From Gammaproteobacteria bacterium (GTDB lineage: Bacteria > Pseudomonadota > Gammaproteobacteria > GCA-001735895), in the NCBI GenBank assembly GCA_029862005.1, contig JAOTYD010000004.1, positions 62,001-126,000 on the forward strand: 64,000 nt of DNA, read 5' to 3'. Under the pieces are notes generated by a model that searched no databases, was not told where the DNA came from, and saw only the letters and a program-made list of their open reading frames with translations. Both the position numbers and the translations under genes were made by a program. Positions 37,990-49,138 of the stretch are shown one piece after another; the stretch's first letter is position 1, and each line of letters begins with the position of its first letter.

Positions 37990-40900
37990 TTAACCCGCGC
38001 CCAGTGCAGTTTGAATATTCTCTATCAATTCTTCTTCCTGGTATGGCTTGCCCATGTAGTTATTCACCCCGATTTCAAAAGCGCGGTCGCGATGTTTTTC
38101 CCCGGTACGCGAGGTAATCATGATAATCGGGATCCTGGAAAAGCTTTCCTCGTTTTGCATATGCGTCGCCAGTTCAAATCCATCCATGCGCGGCATTTCT
38201 ATGTCCAGCAACATCACATCCGGACGCAAGTCCTGTAGTTGAGCAAGCGCGTCCACACCGTCCTTGGCGGTAACAACTTCGTAGTTGTGACGTTCAAGCA
38301 GTTTACTGGCAACCCGGCGCATCGTAATCGAATCATCGACGACCATGACCACGTTGCGCTTTTGCGTTCCGCTTTCGTCTTGCTGTTGATACACAATTTT
38401 GACAGCGTTCGACACGCTGTGTCTTATCAACCCGTTGATATCAAGAATCAGAACAATGCTGCCGTCGGCAAGAATACTCGCTCCCGCAAGACCCTTGACC
38501 TGGCTCAGTTGTTTGCCCAGCGATTTAACCACGATTTCACGGTTACCGAGAATTTCATCGACGTGTAAAGCAGCCCGAACATCTCCTGCGCGACTAAAAA
38601 TAATCGGTAGTTTTTCAGCTTCACTGGCGGGTTTGAACGGGACACCCCCTTCCACCAGTTCTGACAGGCTGTGCAACGCGAACTGTTGTCCCGCATATTC
38701 GAGTTCGGGTTTCTCCTCGCGGTAATAGCCCAGCACCTGGCGTGCTTCCAGGCGGGTGATTCCTTCGATATTCATCAGCGGAATCGCATAGATCTCCTCA
38801 CCGGTGCGCACCAGGATAGCCTGGTTAATCGAGAGCGTGAAAGGCAGACGCGCGATAAACGTCGTTCCTTGTGGATTGGTTTCAATCTGCAGGGTTCCAC
38901 CCAGTTGCTTGATTTCAATATCGACGACATCCATCCCCACACCCCGCCCCGATAGCTGGGTCACGTGTTCGGCGGTACTGAAACCCGGTTCGAGGATGTA
39001 CTGAACCAGATCCGCGTCAGACGTCTGGTGCTTCCTGTCGAGCAATCCCAGCTGAACTGCTCGACTGCGCACCTTTTCGATATCCACGCCGGCACCATCA
39101 TCACTCACACGGATGACGATATCAGAGCCATCACGCGTAATGTCGATGGCAATCTTCCCGGTTTCCGGCTTTCCCTTTTTTACCCGTTCTACCGGGGTTT
39201 CGATACCGTGCGACAGGGCATTGCGAATAATATGCTCGAGTGGTGCAACCATGCGATCAAGCACCTTGTTGTCGACCTCGTTTTGTTCACCCGTAATGAG
39301 AAGATCGGCCTTCTTGCCCAGTTCCTGGCTACTTTGTCTGACTAATCGCCGCAGCCTTGACAACAGTCCCGAAAACTTGACCATGCGGCTTTTTATCAAG
39401 CCATCCTGCAGGTCCGTGTTTACCCGGGATTGCTGTAATAACAGTGTCTCGGAATCCCTGACCTGCTCACCCAGCATGGCCTGCAGACTGGACAGGTCAT
39501 TGACCGACTCACTCAGGGAACGCGACAACTCCTGGATCATCGTGTAGCGATCCATCTCTAGCGGGTCAAATTCACCCCTTTTCACAGACTCGGTACGATG
39601 GCTGAAATGAATCTGCGCATCGGTTTCGGCCTCGAGACTACGCAATTGCCCCTTGAGACGGGTGATGGTTTGTCCCAGCTCGCCGAGGTGTGAACCCAGA
39701 CCCGCGATCTGCTGTTCCATGCGCGCGCGGTAAATACTGACCTCACCCGCTGAGCTTACCAGGTTGTCAAGGAGGTCCGAGCGAACCTTGATGACATCCT
39801 GGGAAGGGCGTTCCAACGTTGAAAGTGGTTCTCCGGGTAAATTTTCGCTGACGATATCGATATCCTCACTGTCCATATCGAAGTTGTCTTCTGCATCCGT
39901 TTCGTCAAATCCGTTATCGGCATCACCACGACGCAATTCCCTGAGAAATTCAACCAGGCGTTCGGATTTACTGGTCTCCCGTCCTTCCTGGGCTTCGATA
40001 ACCTGTTGATGCAGCAGATCGAAACAGTCTTTCAACAGCTCGATCAAATTATCGTTCTTCTCGACCCGTCCATCGATAACCGCGATGAACATTGATTCCA
40101 TCTCGTGCGAAAGGTCACTGATTTCCTTCAGCTCGGCCATGCGCGCGCCGCCCTTGAGTGTATGCAGGTAACGCTGCAGTTCCATCACCGCGTTGTAGTC
40201 CTGGGTTCCCTGCTCATCTGCTTTCTGTTGCGACCACTGGTGCAAGGTATTGTCACTCATTTCCAGCAATTCATTCGCTTCGTCGACGAAAATGCTCAGT
40301 AACTCGTGATCCTGTTCCCTGTGCACATCGTCGCCCAACATCGTCAAGGTATCGATGAAGTCACGGGCTGGTTCTGCTTCGTCTTCAGGTATTTCAACCG
40401 TATGTTCTTCAAAATCCTCCGCCAGTGCCTTGAAGCTTATCGCGAGATCTGCGGAAATATCCGGCAGCTGCCGGCTGGTAACCAATTCCTGGGTCATGCG
40501 GGAGAGCGCAAGCTGACCTTCACGGTAGAGGGCCACAATTTCATCATCGAGCGCCATTTTCTGCGAGATGGCTGATTTCAGGGGTTTTTCCATCAAGCCC
40601 GCGAGTTCGCCGATCGTACGTATATCGGCGGTACGCGAGGCACCGTTAATCGTGTGCAGCGCTCGATATATTTCTTCACCGGGAACTAGTTCGTGGATCT
40701 GTTCGGCATGATCAAGGGCGAAACTTACTGTGTCGAGGTGCTGTTCTACCTCTTGTTGGTAAATGATCAGAAGTTCCGGGTCCAACGACAGGTCGGTTGG
40801 TTCTGGCTCCTCTTGGTTTTCGGGCTCGATCGTCCCTGCCCCTTCTCCAGGCATTCGGCTCTCTTTCGTTTCGACGAAAGGGTCGTGGGGGGTCTCCTGT

Positions 40901-43900
40901 TCGGCTTCCAGGGTTTCCGGGTTTTCGATTTCTGCTAAAGCTGGCTGCTCTGGTTCTTCTTCTGGCTCCGCGATGCCCTGGGCCACTTCTTCTTTCGACC
41001 CTGCGCTGTCCTCGACCACTTCCCCGGCTTTCGATTCCGCTGGCTCCAATGCCCCGTCCACGGACGCATCCTCGGCCGTTTCCTCGGTCTCCGGTACATG
41101 CCCGGCATGCTCTTCAGCTGTGGACGACTCCAGGTCTATCACTTCCATCCCGGCCGACGCATCGACCGATTCTTCAGGTATATCCGGAACCTCGTCCGCT
41201 GTTTCGACGGCGAAAGATTCGCTGTCTACCTGATCATTTTCGTCTTCGTGGTATTCGGCAGCTGCCGCATCGATACCCTCGTCCGTCGCGGCAGCTTCCC
41301 CTGGAACCCGATTCTCCCCTACAACCTGGCCGTCTAATTCATCATCAAAATCATTGCCCAGGAAATCTTCGCCGATTGCCTCGATCCTAATGGCTTCCCT
41401 GGAAACGGGCTCGACGTCGTCAAGCTCCAGCGCCTTTATCTCGTCCGCTTCGCTACCGGTCTGGTCGTCGATCTGACTGCCGTAATCCGTTGCCTGCAGG
41501 TAATCCTCGCTGGAATCCGATGATTCAGATCCGCCAGCAGCCTTGGTAGCGTTAATCTCATCCAGGATTGTCCTTTTATGCACCAGCTGCGTATCATCGA
41601 GACCAGAATCTTCATCAAAGTCCAGAAACTCTTCGCCCTCGTCTCGAACTTCCTCATCGTCGACCTCGAAATTCGTCGGATCTACTCGCATGGTATCGGG
41701 TTCAATTTGCTCGAGAATCATGTCATTCAATCTGTCCGGTGGAATGACCTGCGTGGTTGCACCCAGATCTATTCCCGGCAACTCGGTTTCATCACCATCA
41801 GTGATCCGGTCATAGGGCGATTCGATCGCAGTGTCGGTCTGGGTGTGATCGATCAGCACCTGTTCAGCCTTGAACTCCGCCAACGCCCGTGCCAGGCCTC
41901 TCAAATAGCCGATATCAGCCGTGGGCGATTCCGAGGTCTTGAGCTCACGCACCATTTCCTTCAATGCCCCGGCTGCCTTGCCGACTGCCTCGATCGACCG
42001 TTTGCCGGGAGGAATCGTTTTGTCGATAATCCGATTCAACAGTTGTTCATAATCCCAGGCAAACTCTCCCAGCTTCATTGCACCGACCAGGCGCCCGCTG
42101 CCTTTTATCGTATGGAAAGCGCGACGAATGTTTTTTACCGCATTCTCATCTTCCGGATGCAGCAACCAGTCCCGTTGCAGGCGCGCGATATTCTGCGCTT
42201 CTTCCTCAGCTTCCTCCAGGTAAATCTCGAGAATTTCCGGGTCACTACCCGGCTTAAGCACATCCAGTTCGTCAATTACAGGCTGGACTTCAAAACGGTC
42301 ATCGGGCGGCACCACGGTTGCCTCAATCCCTGTCTCCGTCAACACGGTCGAATCGCCTGTCGCCTGATCAAGGACAGCACCGACATCGATCGGTTCTGCA
42401 GCAGTCTCAGAATCACCGGTATCAACTGAATCAGGGCCTGGCTCAATCGTCTCACCCGGCGTGACCGGAGTTTCCGATTCAACCGCAGCTTGAACACTTG
42501 CGATCGTCTCGTCAGCATCGGCAACCGGCACGGGCATTTCCTCGATAACCTCCTCGTCCGTGGCTTCGTCTATAACGACCAGTAGTTCCTGGCTTGTTTC
42601 ACCCTCGGCCCGGATATGAACCCCGGATAACAATTCCTGCAGTTGCACATCGGCAAAGTCGAGAATATTGGCAGCATCACTACGGTGTTCACCCAGTGCT
42701 TCGAGATAGTACTCGAGGCTAACCACGACCTGCGACAGGGCATCGAGCCGACTGGCCTCCATGAATTCGACAATGTCGTAACCCTTGAGATAAGTCAGCA
42801 ATCCATCAATTACCGCTACCGCACGCTGCTGGTTCAATAACGCCAGTGCTCCGTGAGACTCTTCCATCAGGGCTACACACAGATCAATGTTTTCGCTACG
42901 GCTGGGATCCTTGATAAAATCTAGAATCGCATTCTTGGTTTTCTGGATGTCGTCAAGTGTCGCGGTGACAACCGCCGTTAATACGCTATCAAGCTCGTAG
43001 TCTCTCGAAGCATCGGCTTCTGACCTGGGTTGCTCCGCACCAACCGGCTGGCGTTTTTGCATTTGCTCGAGGGCCTGCTCAACCTGCAGAAGTTCTGCGG
43101 CCATCGACAGCAGCCGTTCTTCATCGGCGACCTGGTTTCCGGCCAGGATATCCTTGACGACATCAATTTGTGCTTCGATCAGTTTTCGTTGCGAACCCAG
43201 TCCAACCATCGCCAGCGTGTCGGAAATGACATGCATTTCCTGGGGTAGATCTTTTAGCGCCTCAACTTTCGACAAGTCCCCGTTGACATACACTTCGAGT
43301 GTCGACTTTACTACCTCGATATCGGCTTTGACCGCCTCTGCAACTGTTTTCAACAGCGCCTGGTTGGGGCCCGCGATGTTACTCAAAACCTCGCTGCGCA
43401 CAGATTCAGATGGTAGAAACTGCTCAAGCCGATAGGCAGTCTTTATCGCTTTCGCCTTTGGTCCATCGCACTCAGGCTGAGCAACATAAAATAAAAAATT
43501 CTTGATCAGCTCGATCGGCTGGCGCTGCAGTAAACCGCGCTCACCGATGATCAGGATTACCCTGAACAGGGCATCGACCTTACCCAGCAAATTCTTTATC
43601 GATACTCCGAGCTCAAGCTGCTGGCGCGAAACAGATTCGATGAGCGCTCCCACTATCCACCAGATACGGGCAATCTGCTCCGAAAAAGAACGCTCTTCCA
43701 GGGTTTCACAAATCTTTTCCAGACGCTTCAGGCCCTCCTCGACCGACTGGTCCTTGATGATATTCAACAGCGCCAGTTGATAGGCCGGACGTAACTTCTT
43801 CACCAGCAGTTTGGATGCCTGGTTGCTGTCGTCATCGATTGATTCAACTTCGGCCTCTTCCTGATGCATGGAAAGATCGGGTAAAAACAGCAGTTTCTCG

Positions 43901-44307
43901 GAAAATAAATCCTGGTCTCTGACCGCGCGTATATCGTTTAAAATCGGCAATATTGCGATTGGTATGTCGCGATGTCCTGACTGAATATGTTCGAGGTAAT
44001 CGGGTAGCTGCAGAACCGCCCGCAGCATTATCTCGAGGGCCTGTTCGCCCTTTTGCTGCTTGTTGTCGATAATGAAATCTGCCAGCGAAACCATTTCCTC
44101 GGTCAGCATTGCGGCGCCATATTGCTCGATCATCACCAGTACGCCCTGGATAACGTCTAACCTTTCCTTGATGCGCGACATCAAGGTACTGTCATCTTCT
44201 TCGATATAAAGCTTTAGATCAGTCTTGATGTCAGACAGGTTGTCATCGATGGATTTTTTAACCCATCCAAGCGCACTGTGTTTAATCGAATTTTCCGCCG
44301 AATCCAT
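37990..44307 (-). CDS. chpA: ChpA/PilL hybrid histidine kinase of the twitching chemotaxis system
   Basis: A 2105-residue CheA-type kinase of the Pil-Chp pathway controlling type IV pili. Residues 1-560 form a helical N-terminal region. His-phosphotransfer domains show HTIKGSG (His732), HTINGAS (His1218, where the usual Lys is Asn1221) and HTLKGGA (His1382), separated by very acidic linkers (about 560-700 and 830-1130). Then come a dimerisation region, the ATPase domain (NALSHGIETP near 1700, DDGAGVD), a CheW-like domain (TLSINQAILVRTGEEIYAIP), and a C-terminal receiver (VVDDSITMRR, with the phospho-Asp in LLDIEMPRMDG near 2034). Pseudomonas ChpA has more transfer domains. It lies 8 bp after pilJ. 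Confidence 0.93.
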   Translation of the reverse strand: MDSAENSIKHSALGWVKKSIDDNLSDIKTDLKLYIEEDDSTLMSRIKERLDVIQGVLVMIEQYGAAMLTEEMVSLADFIIDNKQQKGEQALEIMLRAVLQLPDYLEHIQSGHRDIPIAILPILNDIRAVRDQDLFSEKLLFLPDLSMHQEEAEVESIDDDSNQASKLLVKKLRPAYQLALLNIIKDQSVEEGLKRLEKICETLEERSFSEQIARIWWIVGALIESVSRQQLELGVSIKNLLGKVDALFRVILIIGERGLLQRQPIELIKNFLFYVAQPECDGPKAKAIKTAYRLEQFLPSESVRSEVLSNIAGPNQALLKTVAEAVKADIEVVKSTLEVYVNGDLSKVEALKDLPQEMHVISDTLAMVGLGSQRKLIEAQIDVVKDILAGNQVADEERLLSMAAELLQVEQALEQMQKRQPVGAEQPRSEADASRDYELDSVLTAVVTATLDDIQKTKNAILDFIKDPSRSENIDLCVALMEESHGALALLNQQRAVAVIDGLLTYLKGYDIVEFMEASRLDALSQVVVSLEYYLEALGEHRSDAANILDFADVQLQELLSGVHIRAEGETSQELLVVIDEATDEEVIEEMPVPVADADETIASVQAAVESETPVTPGETIEPGPDSVDTGDSETAAEPIDVGAVLDQATGDSTVLTETGIEATVVPPDDRFEVQPVIDELDVLKPGSDPEILEIYLEEAEEEAQNIARLQRDWLLHPEDENAVKNIRRAFHTIKGSGRLVGAMKLGEFAWDYEQLLNRIIDKTIPPGKRSIEAVGKAAGALKEMVRELKTSESPTADIGYLRGLARALAEFKAEQVLIDHTQTDTAIESPYDRITDGDETELPGIDLGATTQVIPPDRLNDMILEQIEPDTMRVDPTNFEVDDEEVRDEGEEFLDFDEDSGLDDTQLVHKRTILDEINATKAAGGSESSDSSEDYLQATDYGSQIDDQTGSEADEIKALELDDVEPVSREAIRIEAIGEDFLGNDFDDELDGQVVGENRVPGEAAATDEGIDAAAAEYHEDENDQVDSESFAVETADEVPDIPEESVDASAGMEVIDLESSTAEEHAGHVPETEETAEDASVDGALEPAESKAGEVVEDSAGSKEEVAQGIAEPEEEPEQPALAEIENPETLEAEQETPHDPFVETKESRMPGEGAGTIEPENQEEPEPTDLSLDPELLIIYQQEVEQHLDTVSFALDHAEQIHELVPGEEIYRALHTINGASRTADIRTIGELAGLMEKPLKSAISQKMALDDEIVALYREGQLALSRMTQELVTSRQLPDISADLAISFKALAEDFEEHTVEIPEDEAEPARDFIDTLTMLGDDVHREQDHELLSIFVDEANELLEMSDNTLHQWSQQKADEQGTQDYNAVMELQRYLHTLKGGARMAELKEISDLSHEMESMFIAVIDGRVEKNDNLIELLKDCFDLLHQQVIEAQEGRETSKSERLVEFLRELRRGDADNGFDETDAEDNFDMDSEDIDIVSENLPGEPLSTLERPSQDVIKVRSDLLDNLVSSAGEVSIYRARMEQQIAGLGSHLGELGQTITRLKGQLRSLEAETDAQIHFSHRTESVKRGEFDPLEMDRYTMIQELSRSLSESVNDLSSLQAMLGEQVRDSETLLLQQSRVNTDLQDGLIKSRMVKFSGLLSRLRRLVRQSSQELGKKADLLITGEQNEVDNKVLDRMVAPLEHIIRNALSHGIETPVERVKKGKPETGKIAIDITRDGSDIVIRVSDDGAGVDIEKVRSRAVQLGLLDRKHQTSDADLVQYILEPGFSTAEHVTQLSGRGVGMDVVDIEIKQLGGTLQIETNPQGTTFIARLPFTLSINQAILVRTGEEIYAIPLMNIEGITRLEARQVLGYYREEKPELEYAGQQFALHSLSELVEGGVPFKPASEAEKLPIIFSRAGDVRAALHVDEILGNREIVVKSLGKQLSQVKGLAGASILADGSIVLILDINGLIRHSVSNAVKIVYQQQDESGTQKRNVVMVVDDSITMRRVASKLLERHNYEVVTAKDGVDALAQLQDLRPDVMLLDIEMPRMDGFELATHMQNEESFSRIPIIMITSRTGEKHRDRAFEIGVNNYMGKPYQEEELIENIQTALGAG

Positions 44308-44315
44308 CGAATCGC

Positions 44316-46463
44316 CTATTCGTCGGGCTCAGGCTGTAATCCCAATGCGGCTAAATCATCGGAATCGTGCACAATGGTACTTTCGAGCGAGTCGACGCCG
44401 GGGAGCTTGAAGCCGGCAACCGAAGTCTGCATTTCCTTGACCATGGCCGAGAGTTCGCCAATCGAGCCTGAAGCCTTATTTGCGCCTTCCGAGGTCTTGG
44501 CGGTTATTTCCTGTATCACGTCCATGGTTTCGGCAATTTTCACGCTCTCCTGGGCCTGGTCACGCGTTGAATCGGATATCTCCAGGATTCGCTGTGCCAG
44601 GTTCATCGATACTTGCTCTATCCGGTCCAGCGCGCCGCCCGCGTTCTCGGTCAGGCTGGCGCCTTTTACAACGTTAGCCGTACTTTGTTCCATGGAAACC
44701 GTGGCCTCGTTGGTATCCGCCTGTATCGTTTTCACCAGGGCCTCGATTTGCTTGGTGGCATCGCCGGTGCGTTCCGCAAGTCTCTGCACTTCGTCCGCCA
44801 CAACCGCAAATCCGCGACCCGCCTCACCCGCCATCGACGCCTGGATCGCGGCATTTAGAGCAAGAATGTTCGTCTGATCGGATATCTCGGTGATCAGGTT
44901 TACGATGTCACCGATTTCCTGTGACGACTCACCCAGTCGCTTGATACGCTTGGAGGTTTCCTGTATCTGCTCACGAATGGTCTCCATACCGTCGATAGTT
45001 TGCCGCACCGTCTCGCTGCCCTTGTGCGCAATACTGACAGACTTGCGCGCCACCTCGGCCGAATCAGATGCACGCTCAGACACCTGCGACATCGACCTTG
45101 AAATTTCGGTAATCGCGTTACTGGCCGTGGTTATCTGTTGTGCCTGGGCTTCACTCGCCTCGGCAAGTTCACCCGTCATATTCTGGGTATTACGCACCGC
45201 GGTCCGTACCTGGTTTGCGGTATTGTTGATGGTACCGACCAGGTCGCGCAGCGCATCTATGGAGTAATTTACCGAGTCTGCGATGGCGCCGGTAATGTCT
45301 TCGGTTACCGTTGTATGCGTCGACAGGTCACCATCGGCAAGGTTAGTCATTTCATCAAGTAGTCGCAGAATTGCGCGCTGGTTTTTTTCATTCTGCTCCC
45401 GGGATTCCGTCAGGCTGGCCTGCGATCCACGCGCGATAATCACGATCAGTAACAATAATAATAGAACTGCAATTAAGCCCAGGACATAGCCGAACAGAAT
45501 ATAGATTCTCCCGGCTTCGCCGCTGCGTTCGAGAACCTGGTTTAGCTCGCCCGAGGCGGCTAGCAGCAACGGACTCAATTCATCGATTTTCAACGCCGCT
45601 TCGTGTACCTTGAAAATCTGTGCTGAATTTTCGAGTATCTCGCGCACATTCTTTCTGACCACCGAGTAAAGATCGGCAAACTGCAACAGGTTACCGATCA
45701 CGGTTGGCCCGGTGAACTTGTTGATGCCCTGCGAGGCATCGCCTTCAAGCATCGCCAGCAACTGGGCTTCTATCTGGGTTGCGTCCGCAGAGAAGCGATC
45801 CGCTGCCGCCATTACCACTTCCCCGTCGTTGAGTATCTGGTTGAGACTGTGTTCGATGCTACGCACCAAGATAACCTGGCGTGCGGCGACTGCAATATTC
45901 CTGCGCGGCGCACCTGACTTGACCAGTTCATCCACGACCCGGTCGGACAGCGACATAAGCTCCGGTAGGGATTCATTGATTTGCGTGACATAATCACTTA
46001 CCGTCGCAATCGACGATTTGGCTGCTACCACGGTAGCGATGTGCTTGTCATAATCATTCCAGAGCGACTTCAAATTCGAGAATTCAACCGAAAACTCCTC
46101 GGGTAATGGCGGCAATGCCTGCGTTAAATCTCCATTGTTGAATTTATCAAGCGTATTGAGGTAGCGATTCTGGTTCTCTCCCAACCGATCGAATGCCTGC
46201 TGCTGACCCGCGGCTGCTTCCAGTGCATTAACCGCAATTTGCTGGGATATAACCTGTTGCTCCGAGGCGATAGTGGTGTAGAGTTTATTCTTGCGCGCCT
46301 GGCTGCTTTCAATACTGAACATTGCGACCATCGCCAGCACCGAGATAATCAGCAAGGCACCTACGGCAACCGCTTTTTTATTGAAAGTGCTCCCCTGACG
46401 CACAACAGTCGAGACAGGACCCGATTTACCGCCGGGGAAAAAATGTTTAATTTTATTGAACAC
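44316..46463 (-). CDS. pilJ: Type IV pilus methyl-accepting chemotaxis protein PilJ
   Basis: The receptor of the Chp system, 715 residues. A first membrane helix (about 33-50, [19 protein letters not shown]) and a second (about 325-350, [19 protein letters not shown]) flank a periplasmic sensor of PilJ type. The cytoplasmic part ends in a coiled-coil signalling domain with the conserved tip [17 protein letters not shown] followed by [21 protein letters not shown]. It sits between pilI and chpA as in Pseudomonas. No CheR-like pilK gene is found next to it. Confidence 0.93.
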   Translation of the reverse strand: MFNKIKHFFPGGKSGPVSTVVRQGSTFNKKAVAVGALLIISVLAMVAMFSIESSQARKNKLYTTIASEQQVISQQIAVNALEAAAGQQQAFDRLGENQNRYLNTLDKFNNGDLTQALPPLPEEFSVEFSNLKSLWNDYDKHIATVVAAKSSIATVSDYVTQINESLPELMSLSDRVVDELVKSGAPRRNIAVAARQVILVRSIEHSLNQILNDGEVVMAAADRFSADATQIEAQLLAMLEGDASQGINKFTGPTVIGNLLQFADLYSVVRKNVREILENSAQIFKVHEAALKIDELSPLLLAASGELNQVLERSGEAGRIYILFGYVLGLIAVLLLLLLIVIIARGSQASLTESREQNEKNQRAILRLLDEMTNLADGDLSTHTTVTEDITGAIADSVNYSIDALRDLVGTINNTANQVRTAVRNTQNMTGELAEASEAQAQQITTASNAITEISRSMSQVSERASDSAEVARKSVSIAHKGSETVRQTIDGMETIREQIQETSKRIKRLGESSQEIGDIVNLITEISDQTNILALNAAIQASMAGEAGRGFAVVADEVQRLAERTGDATKQIEALVKTIQADTNEATVSMEQSTANVVKGASLTENAGGALDRIEQVSMNLAQRILEISDSTRDQAQESVKIAETMDVIQEITAKTSEGANKASGSIGELSAMVKEMQTSVAGFKLPGVDSLESTIVHDSDDLAALGLQPEPDE

Positions 46464-46496
46464 TGCTAATGCTTCCTCGAAACCTCAATAAACGTG

Positions 46497-47030
46497 CTAA
46501 ACAACGCGCAGAAAATGTTCAGCCCGGGTTAGTTTCTTGACACTGAACACGTTCCAGCGACGTACCTGATCCACAAATATTCCCGACAGGTAGGCGCCAA
46601 TCGTACCAGCGTCCTGCATGACTTCCTGCTTGTGTTCCTCCGGTTTGAATCGTCGCAGTCCAAAAACTTCGTCCACCAGCAATCCCGCAACCACGCCCGA
46701 CTTATTGATCACCAGGATCCTGCTTTCCTTGCGAATCTTGGTGGATTCACCATAAAGAAACTCGTTCATATCGAGTACCGGCATCAGGTTACCACGAACG
46801 TTTGCCAGGCCCTTGACCCAGTGTGTTACCCCGGGTACGCGGATCGTTTCCGGCGGGGGCAAGATTTCACTGACGTCATCCATCTTTGCCAGCAGGGGGG
46901 TATCTCGTATCAGGAACCCGATGCCTATCCAGTCGTCGACAACCGTCTTGGCCACGGGCAAACCAGCGGAGTTTTTGCGACAACGCGAATCAAGTTCTTT
47001 CAGTAATTCGAATGGTGATGAAATGGGCAT
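46497..47030 (-). CDS. pilI: CheW-like adaptor PilI
   Basis: A 177-residue CheW-domain protein that couples PilJ to the ChpA kinase. Landmarks are WIGIGFLIRDTPLLA, RVPGVTHWVKGLANVRGNLMPV (the typical CheW strand-loop) and VAGLLVDEVFGLRRF. It is third in the operon, 10 bp after pilH and 33 bp before pilJ. Confidence 0.9.
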   Translation of the reverse strand: MPISSPFELLKELDSRCRKNSAGLPVAKTVVDDWIGIGFLIRDTPLLAKMDDVSEILPPPETIRVPGVTHWVKGLANVRGNLMPVLDMNEFLYGESTKIRKESRILVINKSGVVAGLLVDEVFGLRRFKPEEHKQEVMQDAGTIGAYLSGIFVDQVRRWNVFSVKKLTRAEHFLRVV

Positions 47031-47040
47031 CGGGTTTCGG

Positions 47041-47424
47041 TCAGTCTTCGTAGCTGCGATCGAAACCCAGAACCTTGTTAATACGTTCGATCAAGTCCCG
47101 TTCCTCCGCCGGCTTGACGATGTAATCCTTCGCACCCTGGCGCATGCCCCATATCTTGTCGGTTTCCTGGTCCTTGGTGGTTATGATGATCACCGGAATT
47201 GTCGAAGTTGCAGGATTACGGCTTAGATCACGGGTTGCTTGAAAACCATTCTTACCCGGCATGACCACGTCCATTAATATGCAATCGGGCTTGATCTCAA
47301 TTGCTTTCTCGATACCCTCTTCCCCATTTTTGGCAACCGACACTTCAATATCATTATTCAGAAGCATGCTTTTGAAAACGTGAACCTCCGTCGGGGAATC
47401 ATCAATTATTAAAACATGCGTCAT
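47041..47424 (-). CDS. pilH: Response regulator PilH
   Basis: A stand-alone receiver domain of 127 residues. It has the acidic pair in VLIIDDSPTE, the phospho-acceptor Asp in CILMDVVMPGKNGFQ (about residue 52), Thr in VIIITTKDQETD and Lys in DYIVKPAEERD. In Pseudomonas PilH works with PilG to balance pilus extension and retraction. Second gene of the operon. Confidence 0.92.
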   Translation of the reverse strand: MTHVLIIDDSPTEVHVFKSMLLNNDIEVSVAKNGEEGIEKAIEIKPDCILMDVVMPGKNGFQATRDLSRNPATSTIPVIIITTKDQETDKIWGMRQGAKDYIVKPAEERDLIERINKVLGFDRSYED

Positions 47425-47460
47425 TCTAAACTTACCTCAAGCTCCGTTGACCGTTTCCGT

Positions 47461-47874
47461 TTAGCCGACATGCGTCGTTATCGCATTGATCAGATCTTCC
47501 TTGGAAAAGGGTTTGGTTAAGTATTTTTCTGAGCCGACTATGCGCCCGCGTGCACGATCAAAAATACTGTCCTTGCTGGACAGCATGATGACCGGGGTTG
47601 CCTTAAAGGTTTGATTATTTTTTATCAGCGCGCAGGTCTGGTAGCCATCCAGTCGCGGCATCATAATGTCAACGAATATAATGTCTGGCCTGTGCTCGGT
47701 TATCTTGGCCAATGCCTCGAAGCCATCGATCGCGGTAACGACCTCGCAGCCCACTTTTTTCAACAGGGTTTCAGCACTGCGTCGGATGGTTTTGCTATCG
47801 TCGATCACCATCACTTTTACATTAAGGTTGACCGATTCCTGTGCTCCATCTGCTGTCTGAGACTCGGTGTTCAC
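47461..47874 (-). CDS. pilG: Response regulator PilG
   Basis: A 137-residue receiver protein with a short N-terminal tail. The acidic pair is in VMVIDDSKTIRRSAETLLKK, the phospho-Asp in IIFVDIMMPRLDGYQTC and the conserved Lys in KYLTKPFSKED. It is the first gene of pilG-pilH-pilI-pilJ-chpA-chpC, so the operon promoter should lie in 47875-48181. Confidence 0.92.
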   Translation of the reverse strand: MNTESQTADGAQESVNLNVKVMVIDDSKTIRRSAETLLKKVGCEVVTAIDGFEALAKITEHRPDIIFVDIMMPRLDGYQTCALIKNNQTFKATPVIMLSSKDSIFDRARGRIVGSEKYLTKPFSKEDLINAITTHVG

Positions 47875-48181
47875 GTAACCCCCAGGGATTATAAGTGGAG
47901 TTTCCCCACATTATCAGGACTAGATTATATGGATATTTATATGTTAAACCAGTGATTTAATTAGACTATATGATGTAATTTCTACGATTTTGGGCAGATA
48001 TTCACTGGCTATTTTTTAAAATTCCATTACCCTCAAAAATAGTTCAATAATGAGGTTTTAACAAGCGGCATTAGCACGGATCCGCCTTGCGAAAACGCGA
48101 TATATTAATGTGCCCGGGCGGATTAGTTCAGTAGAATTCCCCAGGCCGCATCCGAATCGTCAAACATAAACATTCTCTCCC
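47875..48181. other. Divergent control region of pilG and gshB
   Basis: A 307-bp AT-rich gap with no coding frame. TA-rich tracts around 47925-47980 (for example ATATGGATATTTATATG) are suitable for promoter melting on either strand. I cannot fix a -35/-10 pair with confidence. Confidence 0.5.
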
Positions 48182-49138
48182 ATGCCTAAAGTTCACAAGC
48201 TTGGAATCGTGATGGACCCGATTGAATCCATCAAACCCTGGAAGGACTCAAGCTTCGCTATATTGCTTGAGGCACAGGCGCGCGGCTGGCAGATATTCTA
48301 CTTTGAACTCGGCGATATATTCATGGACAACGGTATTGCCCGGGGGCTCTACCAGACACTCACGCTTTACGATGACAACCAGCACTGGTTTGATTACGGC
48401 GAGGCCGGTCGCTGCCGACTGGATGAGCTCGACGTTATCTTGATGCGCAAGGATCCCCCCTTCGATCTGGAGTATATTTATGGAACCTATATCCTCGAAC
48501 AGGCGGAGGAAAACGGTGTGCTGGTAGTGAACAAGCCTGCTAGCCTGCGCGACTGTAACGAAAAACTGTTTACCCGTGTCTTTCCCCAATGCTGCGTTGA
48601 TACCCTGGTCAGTCGTAATCCGGAGATTCTCAAGGGCTTTATCGAGCAACACCGGGATATTATTATCAAACCGCTGGATGGCATGGGTGGCCAGTCAATA
48701 TTCCGGGTGCAGGCCGGTGATCCAAATACCAACGCAATCATCGAGGCCGTGTCAAAGCATGGTCGATCGCAAACCATGGTGCAGCTTTATATTCCCGAAA
48801 TCCGGGACGGTGACAAGCGCATTTTGCTGGTCGATGGCGTAGCCATACCCTACGCGCTGGCACGCCTGCCGGCTGCAGGTGAGCATCGCGGAAATATCGC
48901 GGCCGGAGCCAGCACCCGCGGACAGCCCCTGACCGAGCGTGATCAATGGCTATGTGAACAGATCGGTGACGAGTTGCGCAGGCGCGGCCTGCTGTTTGTA
49001 GGGATCGATGTCATCGGTGATTATATTACCGAAATCAACGTTACCAGCCCAACCTGCATCCGCGAGCTGGACCGCGATTTCGATATTAACATCAGCGCAG
49101 AACTCTTAGAGTGCATCGAGCAACGCTTTTCAGTCTAA
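48182..49138 (+). CDS. gshB: Glutathione synthetase
   Basis: Adds glycine to gamma-glutamylcysteine with ATP, the second glutathione step. The 318-residue ATP-grasp protein has LGIVMDPIESIKPWKDSSFA at the N-terminus, VLMRKDPPFD-like VILMRKDPPFDLEY, IIKPLDGMGGQSIFRV and the C-terminal EINVTSPTCIRELDR. gshA is not in the window. Its end overlaps the apbE start by 28 nt. Confidence 0.97.
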   Translation: MPKVHKLGIVMDPIESIKPWKDSSFAILLEAQARGWQIFYFELGDIFMDNGIARGLYQTLTLYDDNQHWFDYGEAGRCRLDELDVILMRKDPPFDLEYIYGTYILEQAEENGVLVVNKPASLRDCNEKLFTRVFPQCCVDTLVSRNPEILKGFIEQHRDIIIKPLDGMGGQSIFRVQAGDPNTNAIIEAVSKHGRSQTMVQLYIPEIRDGDKRILLVDGVAIPYALARLPAAGEHRGNIAAGASTRGQPLTERDQWLCEQIGDELRRRGLLFVGIDVIGDYITEINVTSPTCIRELDRDFDINISAELLECIEQRFSV

